Shown here: positions 10,401 to 16,112 of the stretch, piece by piece
Layout: each line of letters begins with the position of its first letter
Numbering within the stretch: the stretch's first letter is position 1
Assembly (NCBI GenBank): GCA_002491605.1
Contig: DKWG01000063.1
Span: 1-49,725 of the forward strand
Reading direction: 5' to 3'
DNA length: 49,725 nucleotides
Source of the DNA: Ruminococcus sp. UBA7158
Lineage (GTDB): Bacteria; Bacillota; Clostridia; Oscillospirales; Ruminococcaceae
Notes under the pieces: generated by a model
The model's database searches: none
Seen by the model: only the letters and a program-made list of their open reading frames with translations
Told to the model about the DNA's origin: nothing
Translations under genes and position numbers: made by a program

Positions 10401-10428
10401 CAGGCGTGAAAGGAGGGAAGCTGCTTAA
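1438..10428 (+). CDS. Giant LPQTG cell-wall surface protein / probable pilus tip adhesin
   Basis: A 2996-residue secreted, wall-anchored protein. It has a long basic N-region, a hydrophobic segment (about 24-44) and a likely cleavage after ADA (50-52). Next come 13 HxHxxxC units (54-355) and a CHAP-like amidase fold (about 382-505) in which the expected Cys and His are Asn426 and Arg494. Asp-rich LGDV repeats (about 626-667) and Pro-rich linkers follow. A fibro-slime/PA14-like region spans about 1470-1835 (FSGDDDVWIFIDG near 1730). SpaA/CnaB-type domains begin near 1838, 2203, 2649 and 2814, each ending in a Glu box such as YYLEETKAPDGYE. The sorting signal is LPQTG (2952-2956), a hydrophobic stretch and an Arg-rich tail. 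No clear pilin Lys motif was seen, so a tip or accessory role is inferred rather than backbone. The ribosome site is GAAAGG. Downstream are the LPSTG pilin and the class C sortase. An adhesin role is inference. Confidence 0.92.
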   Translation: MFESIKNYIENLKHNKALRKRTVGLFLVLAAFVAGGVFWHLRIIGITKTADAMCGYPEHIHTDECVVSKTLICGYPEDDTQDEEQRIIVCTPIQHIHTEACFDETGSLVCGYADFVIHSHNQSCFNEWGELICTLPEILPHEHTDECYYSETIWHCGFEETAEQPGHAHSDECYQTEQALICALEENEEHTHGEECYNTVSTLICAVPESEPTEGHIHTPDCEHEEIKTLICPLTEAVEHIHTPECYDLEGNRICGRLEVHSHIHTDECFMVTANNTAEGHIHTDKCYITEQTLICTLEENEEHSHSDECYSTVSTLICELPEGEPAASHVHTDDCYEIIYGCGIMEHTHSVFCYADYNADIETYETWMSTLPALSGNISKDIVAVAKSQLGYAESERNFVLNELGVRKSYTRYGAWYGNPYGDWNAMFAAFCLHYAGVPQEIVPTVGGCYAWYSVLMDNGLLVTAEDAADMGYYPQPSDLVFFDTDGDGIADRVGIVSELVNFGYNTIEGDVKTESGDELVIPDSIAIDEISDNIEPDTVPIENINSDLIPTPDSGFDGMNIGNLGTDAAMDVFGLGMFANESMPIEGLSQNGAFGLNMPADNTINTNTDAFTLPQPTDISADDNLGDVTVDDADLGDVIADDSNLGDVTVDDNSSSDGVIADDSGFVDLPFEDSFVESAPIFNGMLEGEESVDLSDEPSSDYVGEVMHYYDDPTVVGYAPLSMLFGEVDTYSLTKRTFKKVEGDDTTGNFDAGLSTLIPGTKFALVCNLYFPDDSTDPNKDKKDSKYVLMPGERDVDTTQKAKEITKSEIDTAGSIENVLTPDDCYWTIEEYIEPSTAAEGDETDNSGKRYRIKGTDSQGNDGYLVINSKASDGNNGLCFLADDIINREGFLNYSIFKIQYNWGNALIYTEVDGIKYYLKFYFPDTPAEDQTPVPSPAPPIVTTAAEEESSFALPSADENMLVELNESGEDLKVQGLAMPMADSYALADAAPAVTDILDDASGDEDTTVTEPIAPAPPIKAPVANASSEYFNYDTDTIGHTSFSIYYYTEETFKDPDTAENDKVKSSGAVENLPPEWYTHSDIDTLGTYNGYIGDTGSQGAGLGNLFTISADGFALTVKEDTIITPQLGFVEPTYIDNPDNPQYIRSDLQWYFEKYVGGGCDSETFTVRIYTYVKGQKQYLNYSGRALHLDADPVNAKYAVIINDDGTAVFKSVYGVDGSDLYLRVDNAILIPTNDSSQATPLKIYKDGEWLKNISAYKPDAETDENGTLLQPFIPQYTLDDGKTYLLLATTPGQPEVSLAIVSDEFGALSNGSVLSGIGGNKLELDANGNYTGISLNNNNVWGVLLNQATPDGRNDAVKVYTKTAGDKTMYLYAVMDNGEPKLYLNDIYYGATNFYPYISSSGAVMLEAFQCPKYYLGIDPETNLFKLIKYDGTNNNPPGNIELSFIRKVTEVPSAEQPPGTVINLFDYWLDERDSNDIENGGWLAEGIADRDPYVRGINKGHLLKFRANAAEKGNDIPWNEWTTTAAVCSGIVENKLGVDGFPVLNNINPPAAMAGIEGANSNESLAYLFDPKIANEYKQSFANVQGLLQQDSDRYYYYDSQKNFARFIENGSKESGGEFVLYDAIGAIQQRSVRELDDKGWFVKDESQFGQFFPFNDLNECSTITATSNISYTLNDSNPANRDYRHFSNELNHYFGMTLTTRFIQRYNGHITADEHADECVFNFSGDDDVWIFIDGVLVADLGGIHNTSSVSINFATGDILINNGDVGVGQKTTIREMFEAAGELNRSDYWSSENTNTFADNTTHVLRFFYLERGNNASNCSLQYLLNEAPITSIDKVDQYGNPLEGATFAVYRANSEYRYLDDECKAVTVPDWANPSNTNDWIIQYESTRITPVFVGTTDYNGKLIFNNEYGAPITMDEMKTTFGEQFIIREVDVPRGYRRITKEIHMYIENGLLFTTDQYETGVWAAPNALVNAPNSLNVGPNFYVNSEVLEQIGAQHIIDTDGVLRWFIPDFYNPGAADGLPKTKGTLFAVVLKRNGLDPGETNLSELDVSSWHPVYGSEEKGYTVLDSKGTDINQVILAAKAQIAHNGGDESSVVFSPKASGMQVNLRNLPGDPKSYYSYMADNNSSAVTNNMPEYFVAFYYTSANSLDGANANNTVRILSRKSTVVVDGQIRSNNRPFSVSWGSTIRVPNFENKLFVQKLDSAENLVTDAVFALYGVKEYNGKYYYNMSKYDYVADLKLDEKASGENGVITGTADIYEWLGENNEPQPVASGFRYRVNVFDYDKAGKESGYIVADTVGGSYNNWGNINLEFASDPVEKQEQIIDLREYNPSEPGRKFNYDAQTDAITDYLGVLPSTAGDGEFFWEGTRLVGYTHDSCHTTSEKGSLHFDRLQSGNYILREIHAPDGFGLNLEEIKVIVDSTGVYANAGDTENGVSVGNGLGYLARTMDTFASAGDIDQSLRWIYTTLWLKDKPDREPDTFAEFADKTNTTVPWQRVRKNGNSKDLFGIYEPHGFGELTTYNLSEAMVTYLEYNPAAAGTAEDGKSQVFNYMALAESQKNHGRDTLYGQGTHRLFTSHGWSKLSAYQDYTYGNATRQTPGDHPSATYTDLRENSDGTPKDLSHLFSNSTFVRVMDKSYVNLTLVKNDEKGSPLAGAEFMFYKLVPQRDEQNKIVVDDNGDPIMQTWYYSPNGDNAGWYTEKAAFTTGEDGKLQLNGIEIPFRKLEEGTYYLEETKAPDGYELLPRITITVGATFTGDDESKKPFADESGNILYVNTTNGTIKEESAGPGSFDYTLTVVDPLGETSIKVVKKDGYNKNQPLTGAEFRLYQILGESKQYYGLNDAGKLQWIGVDQAEIFKCDERGEFTIDYLAKNAAYYLEEVTPPPGYIPLTYPIEINIVDGVVKVSETAGGLAEVGDKPDITTDDGKKVTYTLTVYNTTGVMLPQTGGIGTIYYTLGGFALMALSLMCGCIRIRGCVKRRRERREAA
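1597..2502 (+). repeat. Thirteen HxHxxxC protein repeats
   Basis: Within the giant surface protein (residues 54-355), a unit of about 22-25 residues occurs 13 times. Its core is H-x-H-[TSN]-x-x-C-[YF], usually followed 8-11 residues later by a second Cys in a context such as LIC. Examples are EHIHTDEC, QHIHTEAC, PHEHTDEC, GHAHSDEC, EHTHGEEC, GHIHTPDC, EHIHTPEC and SHVHTDDC. Unit 9 and the last unit lack the second Cys. The spacing of two His and two Cys per unit suggests metal binding, or disulfide chemistry outside the cell. This is inference. Confidence 0.9.
1954..2445 (+). repeat. Internal 150-nt duplication, 342 nt apart
   Basis: The segment 1954-2103 is repeated at 2296-2445 with a constant offset of 342 nt (114 codons) and no insertions or deletions. 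Identity is much higher than between other HxHxxxC units, including a shared 15-base stretch encoding LEENEEH. This shows that part of the repeat region expanded by a recent block duplication. Confidence 0.8.
3315..3437 (+). repeat. Tandem 30-bp acidic LGDV repeat
   Basis: Three consecutive 30-nt units (3315-3344, 3345-3374, 3375-3404) and a diverged fourth (3405-3437) encode LGDV[TI][VA]DD units in the giant surface protein. The region is strongly acidic and probably an extended linker between the CHAP-like domain and the downstream stalk. Asp-rich composition could bind calcium, but no defined EF-hand or RTX spacing is seen. Confidence 0.75.
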
Positions 10429-10438
10429 GCCCTACCTT

Positions 10439-10457
10439 CGCACAAAATGCTTGTGCG
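10439..10457 (+). other. Short hairpin between giant protein and pilin genes
   Basis: CGCACAA and TTGTGCG form a 7-bp stem with a 5-nt loop just after the stop of the giant gene. There is no T-run, so it is unlikely to terminate. It could be an mRNA processing or stability site between the genes. Confidence 0.35.
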
Positions 10458-10515
10458 ATACACAGTATAAATCGCAGTCCCCGAAATTAATTTCTATTTT
10501 GAAAGGAAGAAAACT

Positions 10516-12300
10516 ATGAAGAAAATTTTAGCGCTCGTTTTAGCGCTGACGCTTTGCTTGGGATTGAGCGTTAGTGGGTTTGCAACAGAAGAAACTCAGA
10601 ACCCTACTATTGAAACAACGGAAGAGACCGGTGATTATTCAATCTCGATTACTAATGCTATTGCAGGACAGACCTATAAAGCATATAAGATTTTTGATGC
10701 TATAGATGGTACACCTGCTGATGCTGTAGAAGGTACACCAAGGATGATTTCTTACACAATTAATAGCACTTCACCTTGGTTTAATATTGTTAAAGCCTAT
10801 ACAGTTAATGGCTACACTCCGGATCCTGAAAACACTGCTACTTGTATAGACACCGGTTATGTTGTTCTTACTCAGATTAACGGTACTACAGAATGGTCTG
10901 TAACAACATCCTCACATCTTGAAGCTGAGGGCATAAACAAGAAAGATGAAGCCGCTGCTTTTGCTGAATACTTAGCGGATGAATTAGCAAAGGATACTCA
11001 GGGCACATTAAAGCCTACTGGATATGCCGTAGCAACTGCATCTGAATCTACAGAGCAGACTAATGCCGCTACAGCAACTATTAGTGGTATTCCTGCCGGC
11101 TATTACTTCGTTAATACTACACTCGGCTCATTGACCTCTCTTGATACTGTTACAGGTGTTAATCAAGCAATTGAGGAGAAGAACACTGAACCAACAGTTG
11201 ATAAGGAAGTTCAGGAGGATTCTAAGGTTAGCGACGAAGGTAACGGCTGGGGCAATGAAAATACCGCTGAGCTTGGTCAGGTAGTAAACTTTAGATCAAC
11301 AATTACAGTTGAAAAAGGCGCAGCAAAATCTATTGTTTTGCACGATACAATGACAAATGGTTTGACCTTCATTAATGCAACCGAAGGAGACGACGCTCAG
11401 AATAATCTTAAGGTTATGGTTGGCGGAGAGAATATAGCTGCTACCAGTGGCGAAACAAAGAATTGGGAACTAAAGGTTAATCCAAATACCGGCGATAGCT
11501 GTACATTCGACGTTGTGTTTGACGATGCATTTATTGCAGGTTTAATTGAAAAAAGTAGTCAAGATAATAATAAAGTTGAAATAGTTGTAACCTATTCTGC
11601 AAGAGTAAATGAGAATGCTGTTATTGGCGGCGATGGAAACAAGAACGAAACACATTTGAGCTATGGCGACGAGAGCAAGGTTACAAGTATAACTGATACT
11701 ACAACAACATATGTCTATGAGTTTAAGGTATTTAAGTATACCGATGGCACAGAAGGTGATGCAGCGCTTAAAGGAGCTAAGTTCGTTCTTTATTACACAG
11801 ATGCAGAGAGAACCAATCATTATGCAGTTACAAAAGCTAAGGAAGCATCTGATTCAACACAAGTATTAACCGGATGGACGACTCATTTGGATGACGCAAA
11901 TGCTGGAAGCGGTGAAGTAAATGCAACTGTATTTACTTCAGGTGAAGATGGATTTATAAAGATTGAAGGCTTAGATGCCGGTACATACTACTTATATGAG
12001 ACAGAAGCACCTCAGGGATATAACAGACTCGATACGCCGATACAAGTCACAATTAGTGAACCGTCAAAAGCTGATGTTAATGGAGGAACTGTAACACCTG
12101 CACCTGAGACGGGTAAAGAGGTTACGTACGCGGACGGCAATGTAATCTCTAACGTTGTCAAGGTTGTAAACAAATCAGGTACTGAACTTCCTTCAACCGG
12201 TGGCATCGGTACAACCATCTTCTATGTTGTCGGCGGAATTCTCATGCTCGGCGCAGTTATCCTTCTTATAACAAAGAAGAAGATGGGCTCAAAGCAGTAA
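10516..12300 (+). CDS. LPSTG major pilin, SpaA/FimA-like isopeptide-forming
   Basis: A 594-residue precursor of a covalently polymerised pilus backbone. Residues 1-24 are a classic signal peptide. An N-terminal pilin domain follows. The sequence NTEPTVDKEV (223-232) fits the pilin motif whose Lys (Lys230) would attack the sorting signal of the next subunit. A middle isopeptide-type domain runs to about 395. A C-terminal SpaA/CnaB domain runs from about 399 (DAALKGAKFVLYY) to its Glu box GTYYLYETEAPQGY (near 491). The end is LPSTG (558-562), a hydrophobic helix and a KKKMGSKQ tail. The ribosome site GAAAGGAAG is strong. It sits between the giant LPQTG protein and the class C sortase expected to polymerise it. 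Intramolecular Lys-Asn/Asp isopeptide bonds are expected from family knowledge but not demonstrable here. Confidence 0.92.
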   Translation: MKKILALVLALTLCLGLSVSGFATEETQNPTIETTEETGDYSISITNAIAGQTYKAYKIFDAIDGTPADAVEGTPRMISYTINSTSPWFNIVKAYTVNGYTPDPENTATCIDTGYVVLTQINGTTEWSVTTSSHLEAEGINKKDEAAAFAEYLADELAKDTQGTLKPTGYAVATASESTEQTNAATATISGIPAGYYFVNTTLGSLTSLDTVTGVNQAIEEKNTEPTVDKEVQEDSKVSDEGNGWGNENTAELGQVVNFRSTITVEKGAAKSIVLHDTMTNGLTFINATEGDDAQNNLKVMVGGENIAATSGETKNWELKVNPNTGDSCTFDVVFDDAFIAGLIEKSSQDNNKVEIVVTYSARVNENAVIGGDGNKNETHLSYGDESKVTSITDTTTTYVYEFKVFKYTDGTEGDAALKGAKFVLYYTDAERTNHYAVTKAKEASDSTQVLTGWTTHLDDANAGSGEVNATVFTSGEDGFIKIEGLDAGTYYLYETEAPQGYNRLDTPIQVTISEPSKADVNGGTVTPAPETGKEVTYADGNVISNVVKVVNKSGTELPSTGGIGTTIFYVVGGILMLGAVILLITKKKMGSKQ

Positions 12301-12338
12301 TAATTTAACGGCGGATTAAAATCAGCCTTGTTGCCTGA

Positions 12339-12362
12339 AAGGGGTGGGAAACCGCCCCTTTT
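12339..12362 (+). terminator. Attenuator-like hairpin between pilin and sortase
   Basis: AAGGGGTGG, a GAAA loop and CCGCCCCTT form a 9-bp stem (one G-U pair) followed by a short T-run. The weak T-tract suggests partial termination. That would make more pilin than sortase mRNA from one operon. Confidence 0.6.
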
Positions 12363-12411
12363 GGCTCGCCGGTAAGACTTTGCCGGTTAATTAAAAAGGG
12401 GGGGAATCGGA

Positions 12412-13227
12412 TTGAGGGATAGGTTGACATATGCTGTGCTTATTTTGGTTTTCTTAGTCGGTCTTTTGGCTGTGCTTTATCCTTCCTTAGCCGATTACCA
12501 CAACTCAAAGGTTCAAACTCAGGCGATAGGCAATTATGAATCCGTTTTGTCGAATATGTCAAAAGAGGATTATACAGCTCTTTTCGAAGAGGCAGATGAA
12601 TATAACCGTCAGCTTGCAAATATAACTCAGCCCTTTATGAATTATAAGCAGGTCGAGGGGTATAACGATATTTTAAATGTCGGCGGAAACGGAATAATAG
12701 GATACGTCAGCATTGATAAGATAAGCGTTGAGATTCCTATATATCACGGCACTTCAAAGGCTGTTTTAAGCGTTGCCGCAGGTCACCTTGAAGGCTCAAG
12801 CCTGCCGGTCGGCGGCAGTACCACTCATGCGGCGATATCTGCCCATAGAGGTCTGCCGAGCGCAAAGCTTTTTACAAATTTAGATAAGGTGGACGTCGGC
12901 GATACCTTCACAATCACCGTTTTAGACAGGGTGCTTACATATCAGGTCGACAGCGTTTTGATCGTCAACCCCAATGAAATGGACTCGCTGTATGTCACTC
13001 AGGATGAGGACCACTGCACCCTGATAACCTGCACGCCCTACGGAATCAATACTCACAGGCTTTTAGTCAGGGGAACAAGAATAGAAACGGTTAAGGAAAA
13101 GCCGCCGATTTTCGTAAAAAACGAAGCGTTTATTATCGACCCGATAATAGTAACCCCGATAGTCGCAATACCGATGCTGTTAATGCTCTTAGTATTCGTT
13201 TTAATACGCTATAGAAAGAAAAAATAA
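12412..13227 (+). CDS. Class C (pilin-polymerising) sortase
   Basis: A 271-residue membrane transpeptidase that joins pilin subunits by cleaving LPXTG signals and linking them to the pilin-motif Lys. It has an N-terminal membrane anchor (about 7-27) and a second hydrophobic segment near the C-terminus (about 245-266), the two-anchor layout typical of class C enzymes. Catalytic residues are His145 (SAHRGLPSAKLF), Cys207 (TLITCTPYG) and Arg216 (INTHRLLVRG). The start is TTG at 12412 after an AAGGGGGGG ribosome site. The next ATG (residue 49) would remove the membrane anchor, so TTG is preferred. The gene follows the LPSTG pilin, separated by an attenuator-like hairpin, and ends the operon at a strong terminator. 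No housekeeping class A sortase is in this window. Confidence 0.94.
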   Translation: MRDRLTYAVLILVFLVGLLAVLYPSLADYHNSKVQTQAIGNYESVLSNMSKEDYTALFEEADEYNRQLANITQPFMNYKQVEGYNDILNVGGNGIIGYVSIDKISVEIPIYHGTSKAVLSVAAGHLEGSSLPVGGSTTHAAISAHRGLPSAKLFTNLDKVDVGDTFTITVLDRVLTYQVDSVLIVNPNEMDSLYVTQDEDHCTLITCTPYGINTHRLLVRGTRIETVKEKPPIFVKNEAFIIDPIIVTPIVAIPMLLMLLVFVLIRYRKKK

Positions 13228-13266
13228 AAGCACTGAACCCGAAAATAAACGGGAACAGTGCTTTTT
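13226..13266. terminator. Bidirectional terminator closing the pilus operon
   Basis: AAAAGCACTG, an inner CCCG/CGGG pair and CAGTGCTTTTT form a long stem with A-run on one side and T-run on the other. It lies between two convergent genes (sortase on plus, transglutaminase-like lipoprotein on minus) and should serve both. Confidence 0.9.
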
Positions 13267-13275
13267 GACTTTATA

Positions 13276-14667
13276 TTAATTCCTTTTCAAAACATATGTC
13301 AGCGTCCACTTATCCGAGCCTAAATACCTATCGGAAAGTGTATACCTATCGCTCATCCTTGAAAGTATTTTCTTTTTATACTTCGACTTTGAAAAGTCAT
13401 CCTTAACCCTTAAATAAAGCTCCTCGCTTGAAAACTTTATGCGGACATATTCATACTCCGATCCGCCGTTTACAGCGTTCCATGTGCCGTCTGTCAGGAT
13501 TTTAACAGCCGCTTCATAGCCGTCGGCATAGCATTCTTCAAAATTGTGCCAGCAAAGCTCGTCCGAATCGGCTTCGGGGACTGAGTAAAACACCATGTCA
13601 AAAACATCAAAGTGGGTTCTTTTCATGAACTCGTCCGTTACCATAAAGTAGTCGTAGTCAATGTATTCCGGGTCGACAAGTGTAAGACTTAGAGGGTCTG
13701 ACCACGTGGGATCGATGCAGTACCATTCTTCCCCGACTCTGACCTTAATCCAAATATGCCTTGCTTCCCGTCCTATACCGACAACGAATGCGCAGTCATA
13801 CCCCGCCCTGCCGAGCAGATAAAGCATAGCCTTGCCGTAGCCGAGGCAGGTCGGTCTGCCCTCTACTACAGCGCCGTAGGCAGTTTCGCCGTAAATGCCG
13901 CCGATATCGTTTTCATCGGGAGCGCACTTTAGTATGAGCCAGTCGTGAAGGTACTTTATTTTGCGGTAATCGCTCCAAGAGCCTTCGAGCCGCCCGATAA
14001 CGTCGTTTGCCGCCGTGCGAAGCTCTGATACCATTTCAAGCCCTTCATCGAGTGATGAAACATTGTATATTACCTCTACAGACGCTAAAACGCCGGCAAG
14101 GTCGGATTCGTCTGCGTAAATTTTAGCTCCCAAGCTGTCGACAAAGCAGTATTCAACGGCAATGTTTGATAAAATAACGTCGATGAACGCCTTTGTCTCC
14201 TCGGCGCTCAGAATCGGATCGACGATTATTGACGTTTCAAAGCTTTTTATTCCGTCAAAAATTTGGTTCATAACCAATATGTATCGCTCGTCGTTCATCG
14301 CAGACATCATATATCCCCAGCCATTGTCCGAAGCAGGGTCGCCTAAAGTGCCGTCGGCTATAGGGGCGTCGGGAGATATTTCGACAACCGGCAAAGCCTC
14401 TTTTGGCTTCGGCGCACCTGTCACTAACGGTATGCTTGCGGTGTGGCTATCATCGGGCGATAGGGAAGTGCTCGGCGAGTCGGGGGAAACGTTATCCGGC
14501 GAGACTCCGGGCACTGAGTCGTGATCGGGGTTATAAGGACCGCTGTGAGATTTGCCCTCAGGCGATTTTTCAGGCGACAACGGATTTTGAACTCCGTCTC
14601 GGCATCCGCAAAGCGTTAACAGTGCAACGGCAAGCAGAATTGATATGATTTTTTTAATACAGCTCAT
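13276..14667 (-). CDS. Transglutaminase-like domain lipoprotein
   Basis: A 463-residue exported lipoprotein from ATG at 14667; the upstream in-frame TTG at 14679 is too close to the AAAGG ribosome site. The lipobox is LCGC with Cys22. A linker of about 50 residues rich in SPD/SPS repeats follows. The C-terminal half has a transglutaminase/protease-like fold with the triad visible: Cys274 (GRPTCLGYGKAML), His304 (REARHIWIKV) and Asp319 (WYCIDPTWSD). Proteins of this group are often peptidases or crosslinking enzymes acting at the cell surface, and the substrate cannot be told from sequence. It is convergent with the pilus operon and has its own promoter, so a link to pili is only positional. 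The last 100 residues have no recognised domain. Confidence 0.85.
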   Translation of the reverse strand: MSCIKKIISILLAVALLTLCGCRDGVQNPLSPEKSPEGKSHSGPYNPDHDSVPGVSPDNVSPDSPSTSLSPDDSHTASIPLVTGAPKPKEALPVVEISPDAPIADGTLGDPASDNGWGYMMSAMNDERYILVMNQIFDGIKSFETSIIVDPILSAEETKAFIDVILSNIAVEYCFVDSLGAKIYADESDLAGVLASVEVIYNVSSLDEGLEMVSELRTAANDVIGRLEGSWSDYRKIKYLHDWLILKCAPDENDIGGIYGETAYGAVVEGRPTCLGYGKAMLYLLGRAGYDCAFVVGIGREARHIWIKVRVGEEWYCIDPTWSDPLSLTLVDPEYIDYDYFMVTDEFMKRTHFDVFDMVFYSVPEADSDELCWHNFEECYADGYEAAVKILTDGTWNAVNGGSEYEYVRIKFSSEELYLRVKDDFSKSKYKKKILSRMSDRYTLSDRYLGSDKWTLTYVLKRN

Positions 14668-14707
14668 AAATTTAACCAACCTTTACCGTTTGTGCTTAGC
14701 TGTATAA

Positions 14708-14736
14708 ATTATAAGCTGTTTTGGGTCAAAAATCAA
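14708..14736 (-). promoter_or_regulatory. Promoter of the transglutaminase-like gene
   Basis: On the minus strand a TTGATT -35 (14731-14736) and a perfect TATAAT -10 (14708-14713) are 17 bp apart, about 40 bp upstream of the gene start. Confidence 0.65.
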
Positions 14737-14811
14737 GCTGTATTCCGTGCATAGGCATATCAATATGCTTTACTGAAAAAAGATTTACTCGGCAGTGCTG
14801 TCGAACGGCTT

Positions 14812-15067
14812 TTATTCCGACACCGCAGTCTTTTTGAAGCCCAGCGCACGCTTTCTGTACCGGATAGGGGACAGCCCCATGTACCTGCGAAATGTCCTTG
14901 AAAAGTTTTGAATATAGGTGAAGCCGCAGCAAATGGCTATTTGAGTTATTGTCTTTTCCGAATTCGGAGCAGGTTATCTTTAGATATTCAATTAATTCAG
15001 AAGCGTCGGAAACTTTAGGGGAACGTAAAATTGCATTTCTGCCGTCCTTAAGGGCAACGTTTTTTGC
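14812..15067 (-). pseudogene. AraC-family regulator remnant (C-terminal DNA-binding part)
   Basis: Reading the minus strand, one frame encodes SDASELIEYLKITCSEFGK (about 15010-14955) and the adjacent frame continues EKTITQIAICCGFTYIQNFS, then RTFRRYMGLSPIRYRKRAL, to a stop at 14812. The two halves join into a typical AraC/XylS C-terminal double helix-turn-helix, but a frameshift near 14950-14965 separates them. An in-frame stop (15068-15070) precedes the first half, and the ligand-binding N-terminal part is missing. It lies 7 bases beyond the proC stop. This is a decayed, non-functional gene fragment. Its former targets may have been nearby carbohydrate genes, which is inference only. Confidence 0.8.
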
Positions 15068-15074
15068 TCAAATA

Positions 15075-15890
15075 TCATTCGCTTTTACCCATCCTTCTCG
15101 ACTTGTCAATGCAGGCGGCAACGGCTTTATCGATTATATCATAAAGCCCGGACTCTTCAAAGACCTTAACCGCTTCAATGGTTGTTCCGCCGGGCGAGCA
15201 GACGTTGATTTTCAGCTGCTCGGGAGAGTCGGAGCTTGAAAGAACCATCTCGGCAGCTCCGAAAACTGTCTGTGCGGCAAATATCTTTGCCTCGTCCTCG
15301 CTCATGCCGTTTTTAACACCTGCCTTGGCTAAGCCGTCAATAAACATAAATGCGTAAGCAGGACCCGAACCGCTTATGCCTGTTACGGTGTCCATCATAT
15401 TCTCGCCTACCTCGTACGCCTTGCCGAAGCTTGAAAAGATGGATAAAATCTCATCCATCTCGCCTTGGGTGACGTTTTCACTGCGGCAAATTCCGCTCAT
15501 TCCGCTTCCGACAAGCGCAGGGGTATTCGGCATAACACGGATTATTTTTTTGCAGCGAGGCAGCTTTTCTTCAAGCGTCTTTATGGTCTTTCCTGCAAGG
15601 ATGGAAACTATCAGGGCTTGGTCGTTGACACTGTCTGCGATATCGGCAGACAGAAGGTCGAGCGCATTCGGCTTTACGGCTAAAATTATTAGGTCTGAAT
15701 CTAAAGCGGACCCTGGATTTTCCAAAGCGGTAACACCTAAATCCTCGGCTCTTTTGCGGCAGAACTCACTTTTGTCTGAAACGATTATATTGCTTTTATC
15801 GTAGATTTCACTGTTTATAATTCCGGTAAGTATTGCATAGCCCATGTTGCCGCAGCCTATAAGCAGCATCTTTTTTGATGATTTTGTCAT
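15075..15890 (-). CDS. proC: Pyrroline-5-carboxylate reductase
   Basis: Cytoplasmic enzyme that reduces pyrroline-5-carboxylate to L-proline with NAD(P)H, the last step of proline synthesis. The 271-residue protein begins at the ATG at 15890 (MTKSSKKMLLIGCGNMG), preceded by a GAAGGGAAG ribosome site; the further upstream in-frame Met has none. It shows the N-terminal Rossmann motif GCGNMG (12-17), the catalytic-domain signature SGSGPAYAFMFIDGLAKAG, and the C-terminal CSPGGTTIEAV and KSRRM, at normal family length. It is divergently transcribed from the GH3 gene and is followed closely by the AraC remnant. No other proline-synthesis genes (proA, proB) are in the window. Confidence 0.96.
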   Translation of the reverse strand: MTKSSKKMLLIGCGNMGYAILTGIINSEIYDKSNIIVSDKSEFCRKRAEDLGVTALENPGSALDSDLIILAVKPNALDLLSADIADSVNDQALIVSILAGKTIKTLEEKLPRCKKIIRVMPNTPALVGSGMSGICRSENVTQGEMDEILSIFSSFGKAYEVGENMMDTVTGISGSGPAYAFMFIDGLAKAGVKNGMSEDEAKIFAAQTVFGAAEMVLSSSDSPEQLKINVCSPGGTTIEAVKVFEESGLYDIIDKAVAACIDKSRRMGKSE

Positions 15891-15985
15891 AAGTTTAAGG
15901 CTTCCCTTCGTAAAATTTATTGCTGATTGTCTGATGGTACAATCAGCGTTATGAAAACTGCACATTAAAATTTGGTATTTTAGAT

Positions 15986-16014
15986 ATTATAGCACTGCTA
16001 TTCGTATAAATAAA
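15986..16014 (-). promoter_or_regulatory. Probable proC promoter
   Basis: On the minus strand a TATAAT -10 (15986-15991) lies 17 bp from a weak TTTATT -35 (16009-16014). It is back to back with the GH3 promoter. Confidence 0.5.
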
Positions 16015-16036
16015 GATGCATATGCAGGAAAATTTG

Positions 16037-16064
16037 TTGACAAGATAAATTTTTTATGTACAAT
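16037..16064 (+). promoter_or_regulatory. Promoter of the GH3 gene
   Basis: A perfect TTGACA (16037-16042) and TACAAT (16059-16064) are separated by 16 bp. An overlapping TATAAT at 16064-16069 would need a 21-bp spacer and is less likely. Confidence 0.7.
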
Positions 16065-16112
16065 ATAATCAGATGATTATGCAGCTTTGCTGCTTTGAAA
16101 GGAATTAGCAAC

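Noticed and set aside
14403..14648. 81-codon plus-strand frame in the linker of the transglutaminase-like gene
   Set aside because: Shadow of the repetitive SPD linker; no start signal.
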